Source: Populus alba (Eukaryota; Streptophyta; Magnoliopsida; Malpighiales; Salicaceae). From it: DNA of 64,000 bases. Location: the NCBI RefSeq assembly GCF_005239225.2, contig NC_133291.1, positions 2,232,001 to 2,296,000 on the forward strand, read 5' to 3'. The position numbers were made by a program, and so were the translations under genes. Within the stretch, counting starts at the first letter, position 1, and each line of letters begins with the position of its first letter. Positions 1 to 11,300 of the stretch are shown here, in pieces. The notes under the pieces were generated by a model that saw nothing but the letters and a program-made list of their open reading frames with translations, was not told the DNA's origin and made no database searches.

Positions 1-735
1 ATGTTCAAATCTTCCAAAAATACATATTAATTTGATATTTTTTAAAATAAAAAAAAAAATTAAAGCACACTTTAAAAATATACAAATCAAATTTGGTCTG
101 ATTTTTTTTAAAACCATTATTATTCTTAATAATTTCTTTTACTCCTGCCACATCAAGATTATCTTAACATTTTATCTTCAAAACTTACTTTTTTAATATT
201 AAATCTTCAATTTTAACTTATAGAAAATACAATATAAAAATATACATCTTATTGTATTTATTTATATTTATAATTTTTAAATTTATATAATTTAAATAAA
301 ATTATATTTAAGAAAAATATTGAATTAAGAATTGTTATTAGATTCCTGTAAAATCACTCACTCGTGCTTGAAACAGTTAACACCCACTAATGAACAACTA
401 ATGATTCTTTCCCTTCAGGATTACTAGGAATTTATATGCTTTTTAATTGTAAATTAAGCGAAATACATATAAACAACCAGACACCAACATTAATTTAAAA
501 AACAAACAAACAACAAATGATTCCTCAGTAGACCAGCCCAGTCAGGATGGGGGGTTCGAGAGGCGAAATTAGGGTTTTCCTTTTTCGGATGGTCCAGACT
601 AGTATCCGTTAAGGCCCATATTGGCATCCCTTGCTCCACGTAATAAAGCTGAAGGCCCAACGCTTCTCTGTCCGTCTGTCTTGTCTGTTCAAAAAGCCCA
701 AATGTGCCCCCTCCTGTCCTCCATCGCCACTGCCA
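1..735. other. AT-rich left flank and upstream region of the OST1 gene
   Basis: The first ~500 bases are very AT-rich and show no coding signal. From about 520 the base composition becomes more balanced towards the ribophorin gene, consistent with its promoter. Open frames on the minus strand here have no recognisable protein content and overlap the promoter and first exon. Confidence 0.6.
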
Positions 736-745
736 TTTATATCTC
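736..745 (+). promoter_or_regulatory. TATA-like box of the OST1 gene
   Basis: The string TTTATATCTC lies about 55 bases upstream of the ATG at 794, which would leave a short leader of roughly 25 bases. Assignment rests on position and sequence only. Confidence 0.45.
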
Positions 746-793
746 GTAACTGGTAGAAGCAAAGACAGAAGAGGACTTGACAGTTTACAAGAC

Positions 794-3700
794 ATGGCGG
801 GTTCAATATCCATGGAAGCAGCGGGACTCACTCTACCTTTCTTGATCCTCACATTTCTCACAATTGCCGCTGCATCCTCAACTAACCAGATCCAAATCCT
901 TAACGCTGAACGTAGAGTAAGAGCAGCTATGTCTCTTCGCTCAATTTCAAAAATACAAACTTAAGAGGAAGAAGGTGATATATTTCATGACTTTTTTTTT
1001 TGTTTGTGTGATAATTGGTGCAGATTGACTTGAGTTCACATATTGTAAAGGTCTTCTTGACTTTAAAGGTATTCCATTTTTTACATTACTTTGTTTGATT
1101 CTTTTTTATATATATAATCAAACAGATGGGTTTACGAAGAATTTGCAAAAAAAATTAATTTTGGGGATTAAATCTGTCCTTGGCTCTTGAGATTTGCAAT
1201 CTTTTACGGCGCAGAAATCAGAATTTGATATTCTAGCTTAAAATTCAATGATAGAACATTAGCTCAAAAACCTTCTGGCATGGTGACTAAGGGTTTGCTT
1301 CGAGTTATGTGAATGAGGTATATGTCTTAGGTGCAAACACTCTATATTTGTGCAATAGTTGCAAACCGTGATCCAATTTCCTACACGGTACTTGCCACCT
1401 TGATGTTTTGTATGTGGTCAAATGGTCCGTCAACCTATGATCATATAGAAAAGAGTTGAGTGTGCATGATTATAAAGTCTACAATTGGGTCAAAAAATAT
1501 CCAAGGATTTTGGCTGGTATATTCACGTGTGGAGATATGTGCATTCCAGATAGGAAGTTCTTTTGTGTTTGTGTTTCTCCTTTTTATGGATACAAGTATG
1601 AATTTGATTTAGGTTGAGAATGCCGGGATAACCCCTGCTTCAGAAATCTTTCTTGCATTTCCACCTGCTCAAGCTGATCATCTCGCACTTGTCAAAGCAC
1701 AAGCAGCTATAGGCAAGAAGAAGAAGAAGAGTTATGTTCATCTTGATGCAAACCCAACAGAGCTACCTGATGCGCCAAATGGAACTAAATCTTTTAGTAT
1801 ATCTTTGCTTAATCCGTTAAGTTCAGGTGAAACTGCAACTCTGGAAGTGCTTTATATATTAACACATTCTCTGGAACCTTTCCCAGCAGAGATAAGCCAA
1901 TCAGAATCACAATTAGTATATTTCCGTGACAGCGCATTAATACTGTCACCATATCATGTTAAGCAGCAAACTACTTTTCTTAAGACACCAAGTACAAAAG
2001 TAGAATCATTTACAAGAGTGGAACCCACCAAGCTTGCTGGTAGAGAACTAAAGTATGGACCATATGAAGATCATCCTCCATATTCATTTTCTCCAGTAAT
2101 TGTTCATCTTGAGAATAACAGCCCATTTGCTGTTGTTGAAGAGCTTTTAAGAGAAGTAGAGATATCTCACTGGGGCAACCTTCAGATAACAGAGCATTAC
2201 AAATTGGTCCATGCTGGTGCTCGACACAAAGGCGTGTTTTCTAGGTTGGAATTGTGTCTGTTTTTTCCTCCCTTTGTATTCATTCAGTTTACTGCATCCC
2301 CCGCCCCCTGTTCTCTTCTTTTTTTTCAATTACCTACCTCTGAATTGAGGCCACAATGGAACACAAAACTATCAGCATAATTGCACAACAGCAAATACCT
2401 GTATGGATAACGCATAGCAAATGATTTTCTAACCTATTTCTGATCTAAATAAGTTTTGTGTCCCTTTCTTATTTCAAGGATCATGGTCAACAGTCGGCCA
2501 TTTGATGGAGCTAAAACTGTAACACATAGTTTATATGACTGTTTTTTCCTTTTCATACGTGTTTCATTTCTGTAATTAGATCATTTTAATCTCATCTTTT
2601 GAGACGTCCTTCTGGCAGAGTTGAGTATCAATCTAGGCCATCTTTTAGTGGCACATCTTCCTTCAAACACCTTCTAGCAAGTCTACCACCTAGGGTGCAC
2701 TCTGTGTATTATCGGGATGACATCGGAAACATCTCATCATCACATTTGCGTTCAGATTACCGTAAGGTATTGCCCCAATTTTCTAGTTATATACTTGCAT
2801 CATAATGGAACTATGGTTATATATTGATTGAAGGAGAGATATGGGAATGCTTAAAATTGAGGGAAAATGGTACTCTGTTAGTTTATGGACTACAGTTTTC
2901 ATCTTCCTATGGGCTGACTCGACACATTTTAAACAGTCAGAACTTGAAATTGAACCACGGTATCCTTTATTTGGAGGTTGGAAGGCTACTTTTGTTATTG
3001 GATATGGGCTACCACTGGAAGACTTCCTTTTTGAGTCTCCTGATGGCAAGCGTTACCTCAACTTCAGCTTCGGCTGTCCTCTTGCAGAGACTGTCGTGGA
3101 CAAGTTGACCATCAAAGTGAGTTTGCTTCTACTGATCATTTGCATTCATGATGCTGTTGTCTGATGTTTGTCCATTAGTTACTCCAATCATGTTTTCCAC
3201 ATGCTAATGCCAGAAGATGTTTTATTTCAGGTTGTGCTACCAGAGGGATCAAAAGACCCCTCAGCTGTTGTTCCTTTTCCAGTGAAGCAGCGTCTAGAGG
3301 TACAAATCCCAGCACAGCTCAAAATATTACTCTTAAAGTTTAACAATTTGTAGGATACATTGATAACATATTTCATTATTACGTACTATAAGGCTATAAA
3401 CAATAACAAGAAAATTGCATAAAATTTCTAGTATAAAAAACTGGAATGATATTTAGCTCCCCCCTTATAAGAAGTATTCGATCTATAAAATTGAGCTTGG
3501 TGCTTTGCTTTGTTGTGACATAAAGGCACCGATTGTGTGTGTTTATATTTTTGGAAATTTGTTCACTTTGAACTGAGATGTCTTCTATGTTTGGATTTTG
3601 TGCAGACCAAATATTCATACCTTGATGTTGTTGGGAGGACTGTTCTGGTTCTGGAGAATAAAAATGTAGTTCCTGAGCACATTACTCCTTTCCAGGTGAT

Positions 3701-4766
3701 TTGCACTTCCCTTGAACATCAATGTGTTACTGCCCTTGTATCTCAGTTTTGATTTTCCTAGGTATCAAATGAAGGGTTGTAATAGCGAGGTTTTGATTGG
3801 CAATTAAATACCAATCAATGTCCACCGTTTTAGGACTAGATTTAGGCAGTTTTAGATGCAATCATTTTGTTTATTTATGGATGCTGATTTTTGGGTATGA
3901 AGAAAAGAATTGTTGAGGATTGCATCAGATTAAAGAATAATATAAATTATATTTTGGAACCTCACCTAAAAGTTTAAGCTATTAGGTTGAGATGGTTCCT
4001 TGACATGGTATTGAAGTCTTATGACCAAGCGGTCACGAGTTCGAATCTCACCATCTTCATTTATTTGATAAAAATCAAGCACAAGGTAATGTGGGCCTGT
4101 TCAAGTTTTAAGTCTAAAGGGCTTTCATTTGAGAGGGTATGTTAGAGAATAATATAAATTATATCTTGGGACCTCACCTAAAAGCTTAAGCTATTAGATT
4201 GAGATGGTTCCTTAACATTAACTGCACCAACTTTACTTAGTGCTATTTGCGTATGCAATGTTGCAGGTTGTGTAAGTTTTCTAGGCAAGCTTCATGGTTC
4301 CTGAAAAAATAAGATTTTAAATTTGAACAGTTGGGAGTTTTTAAACTGCATGATTATGTGCTACAGGATAGTACTATATATTTCTATTTATAATGACTGT
4401 TATGCTTTGCCCACATTGGTTATTGCTCTATTTAGAGTTGTGGAAGCTCTCTTTGGTGGTATGAATTTTGGGATTTGAAATGATTAGCTGACTCTGTCAA
4501 ATTAGTAATATGCCTGTGACTTGCATGATTTGTAATGTTCCGCGACAATATTAAGTAATTTGCATTTTGATTTTCTCATACAAAACGTCCCCTTTGATTC
4601 CTGTATTTTTGAAAGCTTAGTAACATTTGTCTTGTGCTTGCAGGTTTACTACACTTTCAAACCTATATTTATGCTAGCAGAACCATTGATGCTGGCATCT
4701 GTATTTTTCTTGTTTTTCATGGCTTGTTTAGCTTATCTACACATTGATCTTTCCATACGCAAGTAA
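794..4766 (+). CDS. OST1B: Ribophorin I: dolichyl-diphosphooligosaccharide-protein glycosyltransferase subunit 1
   Basis: Ribophorin I is a non-catalytic subunit of the oligosaccharyltransferase complex in the rough ER membrane, which transfers the preassembled glycan to Asn-X-Ser/Thr sites of nascent proteins. Coding exons: 794-916, 1024-1068, 1613-2244, 2619-2766, 2937-3116, 3231-3299, 3606-3695, 4644-4766. All introns are GT-AG and the spliced frame is open for 469 aa. Residues 1-30 form a hydrophobic signal peptide. The lumenal domain includes the family blocks EPRYPLFGGWKATF and YYTFKP. A single membrane span lies near residues 437-461, followed by a short tail ending SIRK. The length fits the shorter Arabidopsis paralogue (At2g01720, about 464 aa) rather than the ~614-aa one, hence the symbol. 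A lysine run (residues 91-95) and sequons at N112 and in the block GNISSS are visible. Intron 7 carries a TRIM-like element. The family call is very secure; the paralogue call is less so. Confidence 0.94.
3928..4217 (+). mobile_element. TRIM-like miniature LTR element inside OST1 intron 7
   Basis: Two 78-bp direct repeats (3928-4005 and 4140-4217) bracket a 134-bp internal part. The right repeat starts TGTTAGAG and ends TTAACA; the left ends TTGACA. Immediately after the left repeat is TGGTATTGAAGTC, close to the initiator-Met tRNA primer binding site TGGTATCAGAGC. A purine-rich GAGAGGG precedes the right repeat. This is the layout of a terminal-repeat retrotransposon in miniature. The internal part codes for nothing. 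No clean target-site duplication is visible (CATCA on the left, TTAAC on the right), so the insertion is probably old. It is in the same orientation as the gene. Confidence 0.8.
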
Positions 4767-6569
4767 CAAATGCTCCAGAAAGGCCAGATTATGCAACTTA
4801 GTAGTGATGTATGTACCAGTTTTTGACATTGATATGCTCATTCTGCCATGAGGCGGGTTTCAGCATTACTTGTTTAATCATGAATTGAGCAGGTCAGAAT
4901 CTGGGGCCCATTTTGGGCTACTTGTAGAACTTTTAGTTTTTCTGCAGTGAATGAACTTGAAATTTTTCTTCTCAAGTAGCAGGATTTAACTTTCACTCCA
5001 CCCTTTGTGGGGTGCCATTGAACAGTACTTCACACATGAAAATATAAGAATTTTGCGGTGGTTTGACAGGGAAGCAATCCGTGTCCTTTTTCCTTTTTGT
5101 CCCCCAAAAAATCATGACTGGGAATTGGAATTTGGCTAGAAACTTGGTAATATCATTTGGACGTCAACTTGAAGTTTCGTAAACATTTTGTTTGAGCAAC
5201 TATAACTCCCAAGAGAGTAATGCCCAAGTATGGGGCTTGCCTGTATCAAATGGATTCAGTTTTCCTCGTCAATCCTTTGTAAGACGACCTGCTCGAATTG
5301 ATAAAAGTTGCAACCTTGCAGGGAAGTGGAAGCCATGATCCTTTTCAGGGCTAGTCAACTATGTTGTCTCTAGATTCGTCTGCTTGTCCATGTTCTCCTA
5401 ATTAAGCATGAAGAAAGCACAAGTGGATCTGGGGTTGTTGACAGTTTAGCTGTGCTTTGCATTTTCTTCAAAAGTAGCTGTCTAATTCGGATCGTGTCAA
5501 AACACCTTCAAGTAGATGAACTACTGGGTGAATTTGGGTTTAGTCAAAATCTTTCAAGTAACACAGAAAATAAATAAATAATAGGGTTACAAAGAACTTC
5601 AGCGCTACCAGACCTCGTCAACTCCGGTGAACAAGGATTGGGGCAAGCAAGGACAGCCGTAAGGGGCACTTTGTGGTGAGATAAGAGCAACAAGATGAGA
5701 CGGATTTTCTCTTCTATTTGCTTTGCCGGCTCTTCATGGGTTCTTCAAGCCAGAAAAGGACATGTAAGCTATATTCTATTTCCTCCAACTAGGCTAAGTA
5801 ACTTGCCGCATTAGTTACTTGATAATAGGCTCCAATGAGTAGCTTCCATCTCATGTTTATTCACTCTGGCAAGAAACAGCATGTCTCTTCTTGAAATGCG
5901 AAACTGCCATTTCATGTCTTTATCAAGAGAAGGAGAAAGGGAGGGAGGGGTAGAGGTTAGGCAATGAGTGTATAAAGATAACCAAAAAGAAATGTTTTTC
6001 AGGTCAAGCTAACAGATGGATTAGGTTATAACATCAAGTTAGTAGATGCTTGTAGTCTTGAAGTTTAAGAAACCATAATTAATTAGCAACTCATGGAGCT
6101 TAAGATTCCGACAACATTTCTTCTAATGATGTAAGAACTCTTTCGTGTTTGGATATCTAAATTTAAAAGAACGGTTGAGAAATGATGTTGCCCTCTGGAT
6201 GGAGAAGAGTTCAGCATTATTTCAAGCTGCTACGATGCCTCTGTTGACTCAAGGGCCAGAGGCTATTTGCTTGTGTTGATTATTTTTTATCATGTGCGTC
6301 TAATCAACTTATTTAGTACAAAAGATTTTAGTCCAAATGGTAAATAAATAAATTTAGTTTGAATCATAAGAGCATTACGAAGAAAATGTTTTTCATAAAT
6401 ACAATTTATATGTGGCTGCAAAGTTGATGATGAACATGAAGTGTCTCCAAAGATCGCATGATATATCGAATAGCTTAAAGCATGAATTTCTTGAGCAGTT
6501 GTAACATTGCAGTATCCTCTAAAACTAAAGAAATTGTGTTCTTCTTTGGTCATGCAGGTAAAGACAACG

Positions 6570-6780
6570 TGGGAAACTTGATCTCGGCACAGTTTTTTTT
6601 TATTGACATAGTTGTTTGGTTCAACTTACCCGCATATCAACTAATTTTACGAATTCTGAAGTTAACAATCATATAAATTTTTAATGATTTTAAAATTTAC
6701 AAGATTTAAACTGATAATTTTTAAAAAATAAACTTAAAACTTAATTAATAGTGTTATATAACCTATAAAATCACCATGGA
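6570..6780 (+). repeat. Dispersed AT-rich repeat, copy A
   Basis: The segment around 6655-6745, containing GTTAACAATCATATAAAT and TTTAAACTGATAATTTTTAA, matches the reverse complement of 46265-46390 (GTTAATAACCATATAAAT, TTCAAACTGATATTTTTAA) with the same order and spacing. It is non-coding. The element's class is not clear from the sequence. Confidence 0.5.
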
Positions 6781-7599
6781 ACAACCTTAGAGTATTCGCA
6801 GGTGGTTTGACTCCATGGTTCAGTTGGCATAATTCACGGTAATTATGGTCAAAATGTATGCTGAGAATCGCCACTGCGATGATGAACTTCCTTTTGTCTT
6901 TAGGTGACGGGGGAGAGATGGTATTTTGTCTGACATTGTATAAGTTGAGAGAGAAAAGACAGAGAGGCAGTACATTGATTGTGGTAATCTTTGGAAGGAC
7001 AGAAGGAATCAAAAGAATGGTCACCATCCACTTGGATGATTCTACAGTCTAAACATCTTATTTTAAGGTAAAAAAAACAGTATATATTTTGTTTATGCTT
7101 TTTCCTCGCCAATAAATCTAATTTCTTTCCCAGAAAAAACAAAATAAAACTACAAATAATCATGATCAGTTGCAAAAACAATAGGTGATTGGTAATTAGT
7201 TACAGCTCATTTCTGCATTCATGTGTGTCTTCAAAGGGTGTCCGCCTCGCCTACATCTGCAATTTGAACTTCGAAGTAAAAATGAAGCATCATGCATATT
7301 TGATTTTACCATACTGCCCCTTTCTCAGGGCACTATATATATTATATATATATATATATGAACGAGAAAAGAAACAATTAAAATCATGATTGTAACGAGA
7401 AATTCACAAGGCACTGACTGTACTGTGCAATTGGCAGGCTAAAAGTCCAGAAATCATTCCAAGAAGACACGCCGTGTCTTTAAAACCTTAAACACCATGA
7501 TACCATAGTCAACAAAGCCACATCACAGATGCAACTGAAACGTGATTTAGCAAATATTATTTTCGTAATATTCAATTTAATAACTTTTTATAATACGAA

Positions 7600-7760
7600 T
7601 AACTTGATTGTTTAGTGTACTATTTAAAATATTTTATACTTAAAAATATATCAACATAATATTATTATTTTTTTAAATTTTTAAATTTATTTGTTATATT
7701 AATATATCAAAATGATTTTAAAAAATTAAAAAAAAAATTAATTAACACTTTTCATCCGGA
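7600..7760. repeat. AT-rich low-complexity repeat
   Basis: A stretch of almost only A and T, with the phrase TATATTAATATATCAAAATGATTTT. Similar phrases recur in this window near 15170-15300, 24040-24180, 25050-25230, 33290-33440, 35320-35415 and 49290-49440. They are probably members of one abundant dispersed repeat. Boundaries are approximate. Confidence 0.4.
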
Positions 7761-8244
7761 AAAAAAAGGTGTTTATGTAAAATCCACTAGTTATGTCCAT
7801 ATCCCATCAATAAATGGTATTATTTGAAAATAAAAGGTGATTATAAGAACCAAAGTTTCACGGTTTTCTTTTATAAATGAAAAAATGGTTAAGGGGCAAT
7901 ATAGTAATTTCAGCATGACAATTACTCGGTCGAAGAAACTATTCAATTGCTCTGTCAACCCCCATAATAGTTAATTTGGAAATAGGAAAATGGAAAAACT
8001 TGGAAGGGGACCGGAAAAGAATCAAAAGGGAAGAATTCTCTGAAAGATTTGTAAGAGACTGACAATTTGATTCTCTGATTCCCTAAGGTGGGATCAGAGG
8101 ATCAGCATCATATACATGCTTATAAATTTTTTATTTATATATATATAAATTTCTGCACGTAAAAAGAGTTGCGTGTTATCCTTGTACAAGATTTTTACAT
8201 AGCCATTTCAGCTATATAGCACAAAAACTAGAAGAAAAGGTAGT

Positions 8245-8259
8245 ATGAAACATTGTTGA
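8245..8259 (+). promoter_or_regulatory. Four-codon upstream ORF before the EDR2-like start
   Basis: ATG AAA CAT TGT TGA lies 47 bases upstream of the main ATG, in a different frame. It matters only if the transcript starts upstream of it, which the sequence does not show. Confidence 0.35.
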
Positions 8260-8306
8260 GGAGGTTTTCGAACGGTGGGTTAACTTTTTTTGTGTGGTTT
8301 GCTGAA

Positions 8307-11300
8307 ATGGGTGTGCCTCCAAATGATGGCAAAATGGAAGGGTGGTTGTTTATCATCAGGTCCCATAGGTTTGGTTTACAGTTTTCACGCAGAAGGTACT
8401 TCATTCTCCAAGAAAACTACCTCAGATGCTATAAGACAATGCCCATTTCACAGGAAGAGGTAACTTCTTGTTTCGTTTTGTTTCTGTTGTGTTTCTTCAT
8501 TTGAAATTCTGATCAACTCACAAAGTAAAAGGATGCAGGCAGATAGATGTTTATTTGGTATAGATTTCTTTTTATTTTCCAGTTCTTGTCTTTTTCATTG
8601 GTATAAATGGGAATTGGATAGGGTTGAGAAAAGGTTTGAATGTGCCCTTGATTTTCTAAAGCAGAATCTGTTTTTGTGTTTTGAAGGGGTGTGTGTGCGC
8701 GGGGGTGGGGGGGAGTTTTCTATGTAGATGTTTGTTTGATCATGATATTGATTTGTACACCTGTATGATTTTTGGACTTTTATAATCTAAATGGTAACTG
8801 AAAATGGATTCTTCCTTATCTGAAATTTTTATCTACTGATGTGGATTCATGATTTTGCTTTCGGTATCAAATATTTCAGAATCTATCCACTTTTCTATTG
8901 ATTCCTGGATATGATTTTATCTTTCCTAGAAAAACAAAAGGTGAGGAAGTGAAAGTTTTTCAAGTGGTTTATAATATTAATTCAATGGTGGGGTGAAAAT
9001 CCTATCTTTCTGAAAATGCTATGCCTTGCTGGGAATGGAAGAAGGGCACCTTTTTTATATTTGATCTCTCGCATTAAATATCAGCACTATTAACGAGTTA
9101 GAGGGTGACATCATGCCAAATATGAAGGGTGTTGAGTTGAATTGTAACTTATTTGTTGACTTCAATTTAAATCAGGATAAGATAGGTTCAAAGTTTTGAT
9201 CGGTAGAATCGTCTGTCAAACCATAGCTTCAGCTTTGATTAATGATAGGAGAAGTTTTTAATAGAACATTCCTTATGGTGAAGCCACATCACAAGAATGG
9301 AAAACCTGGAAAGATGAAGGGGCTAGAAGTCGTTCAAATCTAGGAATCTGAGATGATTATGATCTGATGAAAACCTTTTAAAGATGTGTTTCTGTAGATG
9401 CAGTTATGTTGGAGCAGTAATTCTCTGTTCGAAAATAATCCTCCATGCTGAAGAACTGTTTTGAAAGGAAAACAAAATAAATGACATGATATGCTTCCAT
9501 TTCAACATCTTTTATCAGCTTCATCTATAGGATGCTGTTAATTCCTTTTGCAATTTCAATCAGATGATTCGATTATCTCTGATAGTAACGCAAAAGGCCT
9601 AATTGAAAATTTATATTTCAGGAGCCACTTAGAAGTGCAAAAATAGACTCCTACATTCGCATTACAGATAACGGAAGAGAAAGCATCAATCGGAAAGTAT
9701 GCCCTTTGTTTTCATAGTTTCTGTTTTTCTATTCCATGATGGACGAAATTCTTCATGGCCCTGCAAGGGACGGGTTTTTTTTCCAAGCACAAGTAATTGT
9801 TTGCAACTTGCAGGTCTTCTTCATTTTCACGCTTTACAATATTTTAAACGAAAATGATCATCTTAAGGTGCAGTAAATTCCAAGCGATTTCGTTCTATTT
9901 GATTTATAAATTTGTGTTACGCAAGCTCTAACAAACACTTATCTATAGTTGGGAGCAAGTGGTTCAGAAGATGCAGGAAGATGGATTCGTTCCTTGCAGA
10001 ATGCTGTCTTGAAGGTTTTTCACTGTTAATTTGAAATAAACCATTTCAATGGTTTATCTGGTGATGAAAACCTAACGTTTGATTATGTTTTCCAGGAGTG
10101 CCCAAATCCAGAAAAGGAGTTCATGTCTTTTTCTAAGAAGAACTGGCTTCCTTCAAGGTATTTCAGGCTCTGCCAGGACAAGTTCATGAAACTGAACCTT
10201 TTCATTTGATTTTGTTATGTTCTTAATTTTTATTTTCCAATTCTGCATCTTATTTCTTCCCGACATCAATAAACACTAGACATATGTGCAATTTCAAGCT
10301 ATAGGCTTGTGCTAGCGCTTTTGACTCAATCTCCATTACTGTGGAGCGTTGAGGTGTACATGCAACTATACATTGCTGCTTGTAGAGAGCCTGCATTTGT
10401 TATCAGATTCTATTCTTCAATGCTTACTGATCATCTAAGAGAAGAGACTCGTAATACTTTCATGATTTGATTCTTGAAATGTAATCAGATTTGGCAGTGC
10501 AAAGAGGGCTCACCACCAAAGATCCATAGATTATTACTCCTTCTTGCATAATGAGGCTGTGACATCTGATGTAATTGCGCCGTCACCATGGAAAATCTTT
10601 GGTTGTCAGAATGGTAAGACTTGAATTTTTAATCTAGTATTCATGGGATGATGCTTATTTGCTTAAAACTTGTTGCAAATTCAGGATTGCGTCTCTTCAA
10701 AGAAGCAAAAGATTGGGATTCTCGTGGGAGGGTAAGTTGAAGCACTCTTTCATTGCCTGGTGATTATGGATAGCTGCACTTCACTTCTTCAGCTAAAGTT
10801 TTTTTTTTCTCAGCATTGGGATGACCACCCAGCTATAATGGCAGTTGGTGTGCTTAATGGGACTCCAGAAGCCATTTTCCATACTCTTATGTCTCTTGGT
10901 GCCTCGAGATCAGAGTAAGATTGCTGGAATGTTTCCTCTTATCTTCTTAAAAGTGGAATTGGAAGCATGCTTTATTACAATTTCATCCTGAATGTCTAAG
11001 ATATATATATATATTGTGACTTCCTATTATAACTCATATGAGAATATCTATCACGTCTGGTTTTATATGAGCTTAGAGACAAGATTATAGTCTTCAAAGT
11101 TCTGGGGTTTCTGAGGAAAGCAACGCGGGGAACTTAGTTATGATTCTTATACTACATGTACCACTTCCTTTGTTCAAACCTTGTCTGCTGTTTTTGGTTT
11201 TAGATCGGATGAGCATTTAAATTAATTTTTCGTAACATTCCAGTGGCTGAATTGTCATCTGTCTTGCAGGTGGGACTTCTGTTTTTACCGAGGCAGTGTG

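Larger units (their letters stand above)
4767..8200. other. Intergenic region between OST1 and the EDR2-like gene
   Basis: The first several hundred bases probably include the OST1 3' UTR. Beyond that I see no conserved protein. Notable pieces are a dispersed AT-rich repeat at about 6570-6780 and another AT-rich, low-complexity block at about 7600-7760. The open frames in this stretch are short and unrecognised. Confidence 0.55.

Noticed and set aside
2284..2335. Alternative continuation of OST1 exon 3 through the C-rich stretch
   Set aside because: The exon ends at a good donor at 2244; joining to 2619 restores the family sequence VEYQSRPSF, while read-through leaves the family sequence and hits a stop.
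4006..4060. tRNA gene candidate from the GTTCGAATC word
   Set aside because: No cloverleaf can be formed; the word belongs to the TRIM-like element's interior.
8253..8306. N-terminal extension of the EDR2-like protein
   Set aside because: The in-frame upstream codons begin with TTG, not ATG, and the family's PH domain starts soon after the ATG at 8307.
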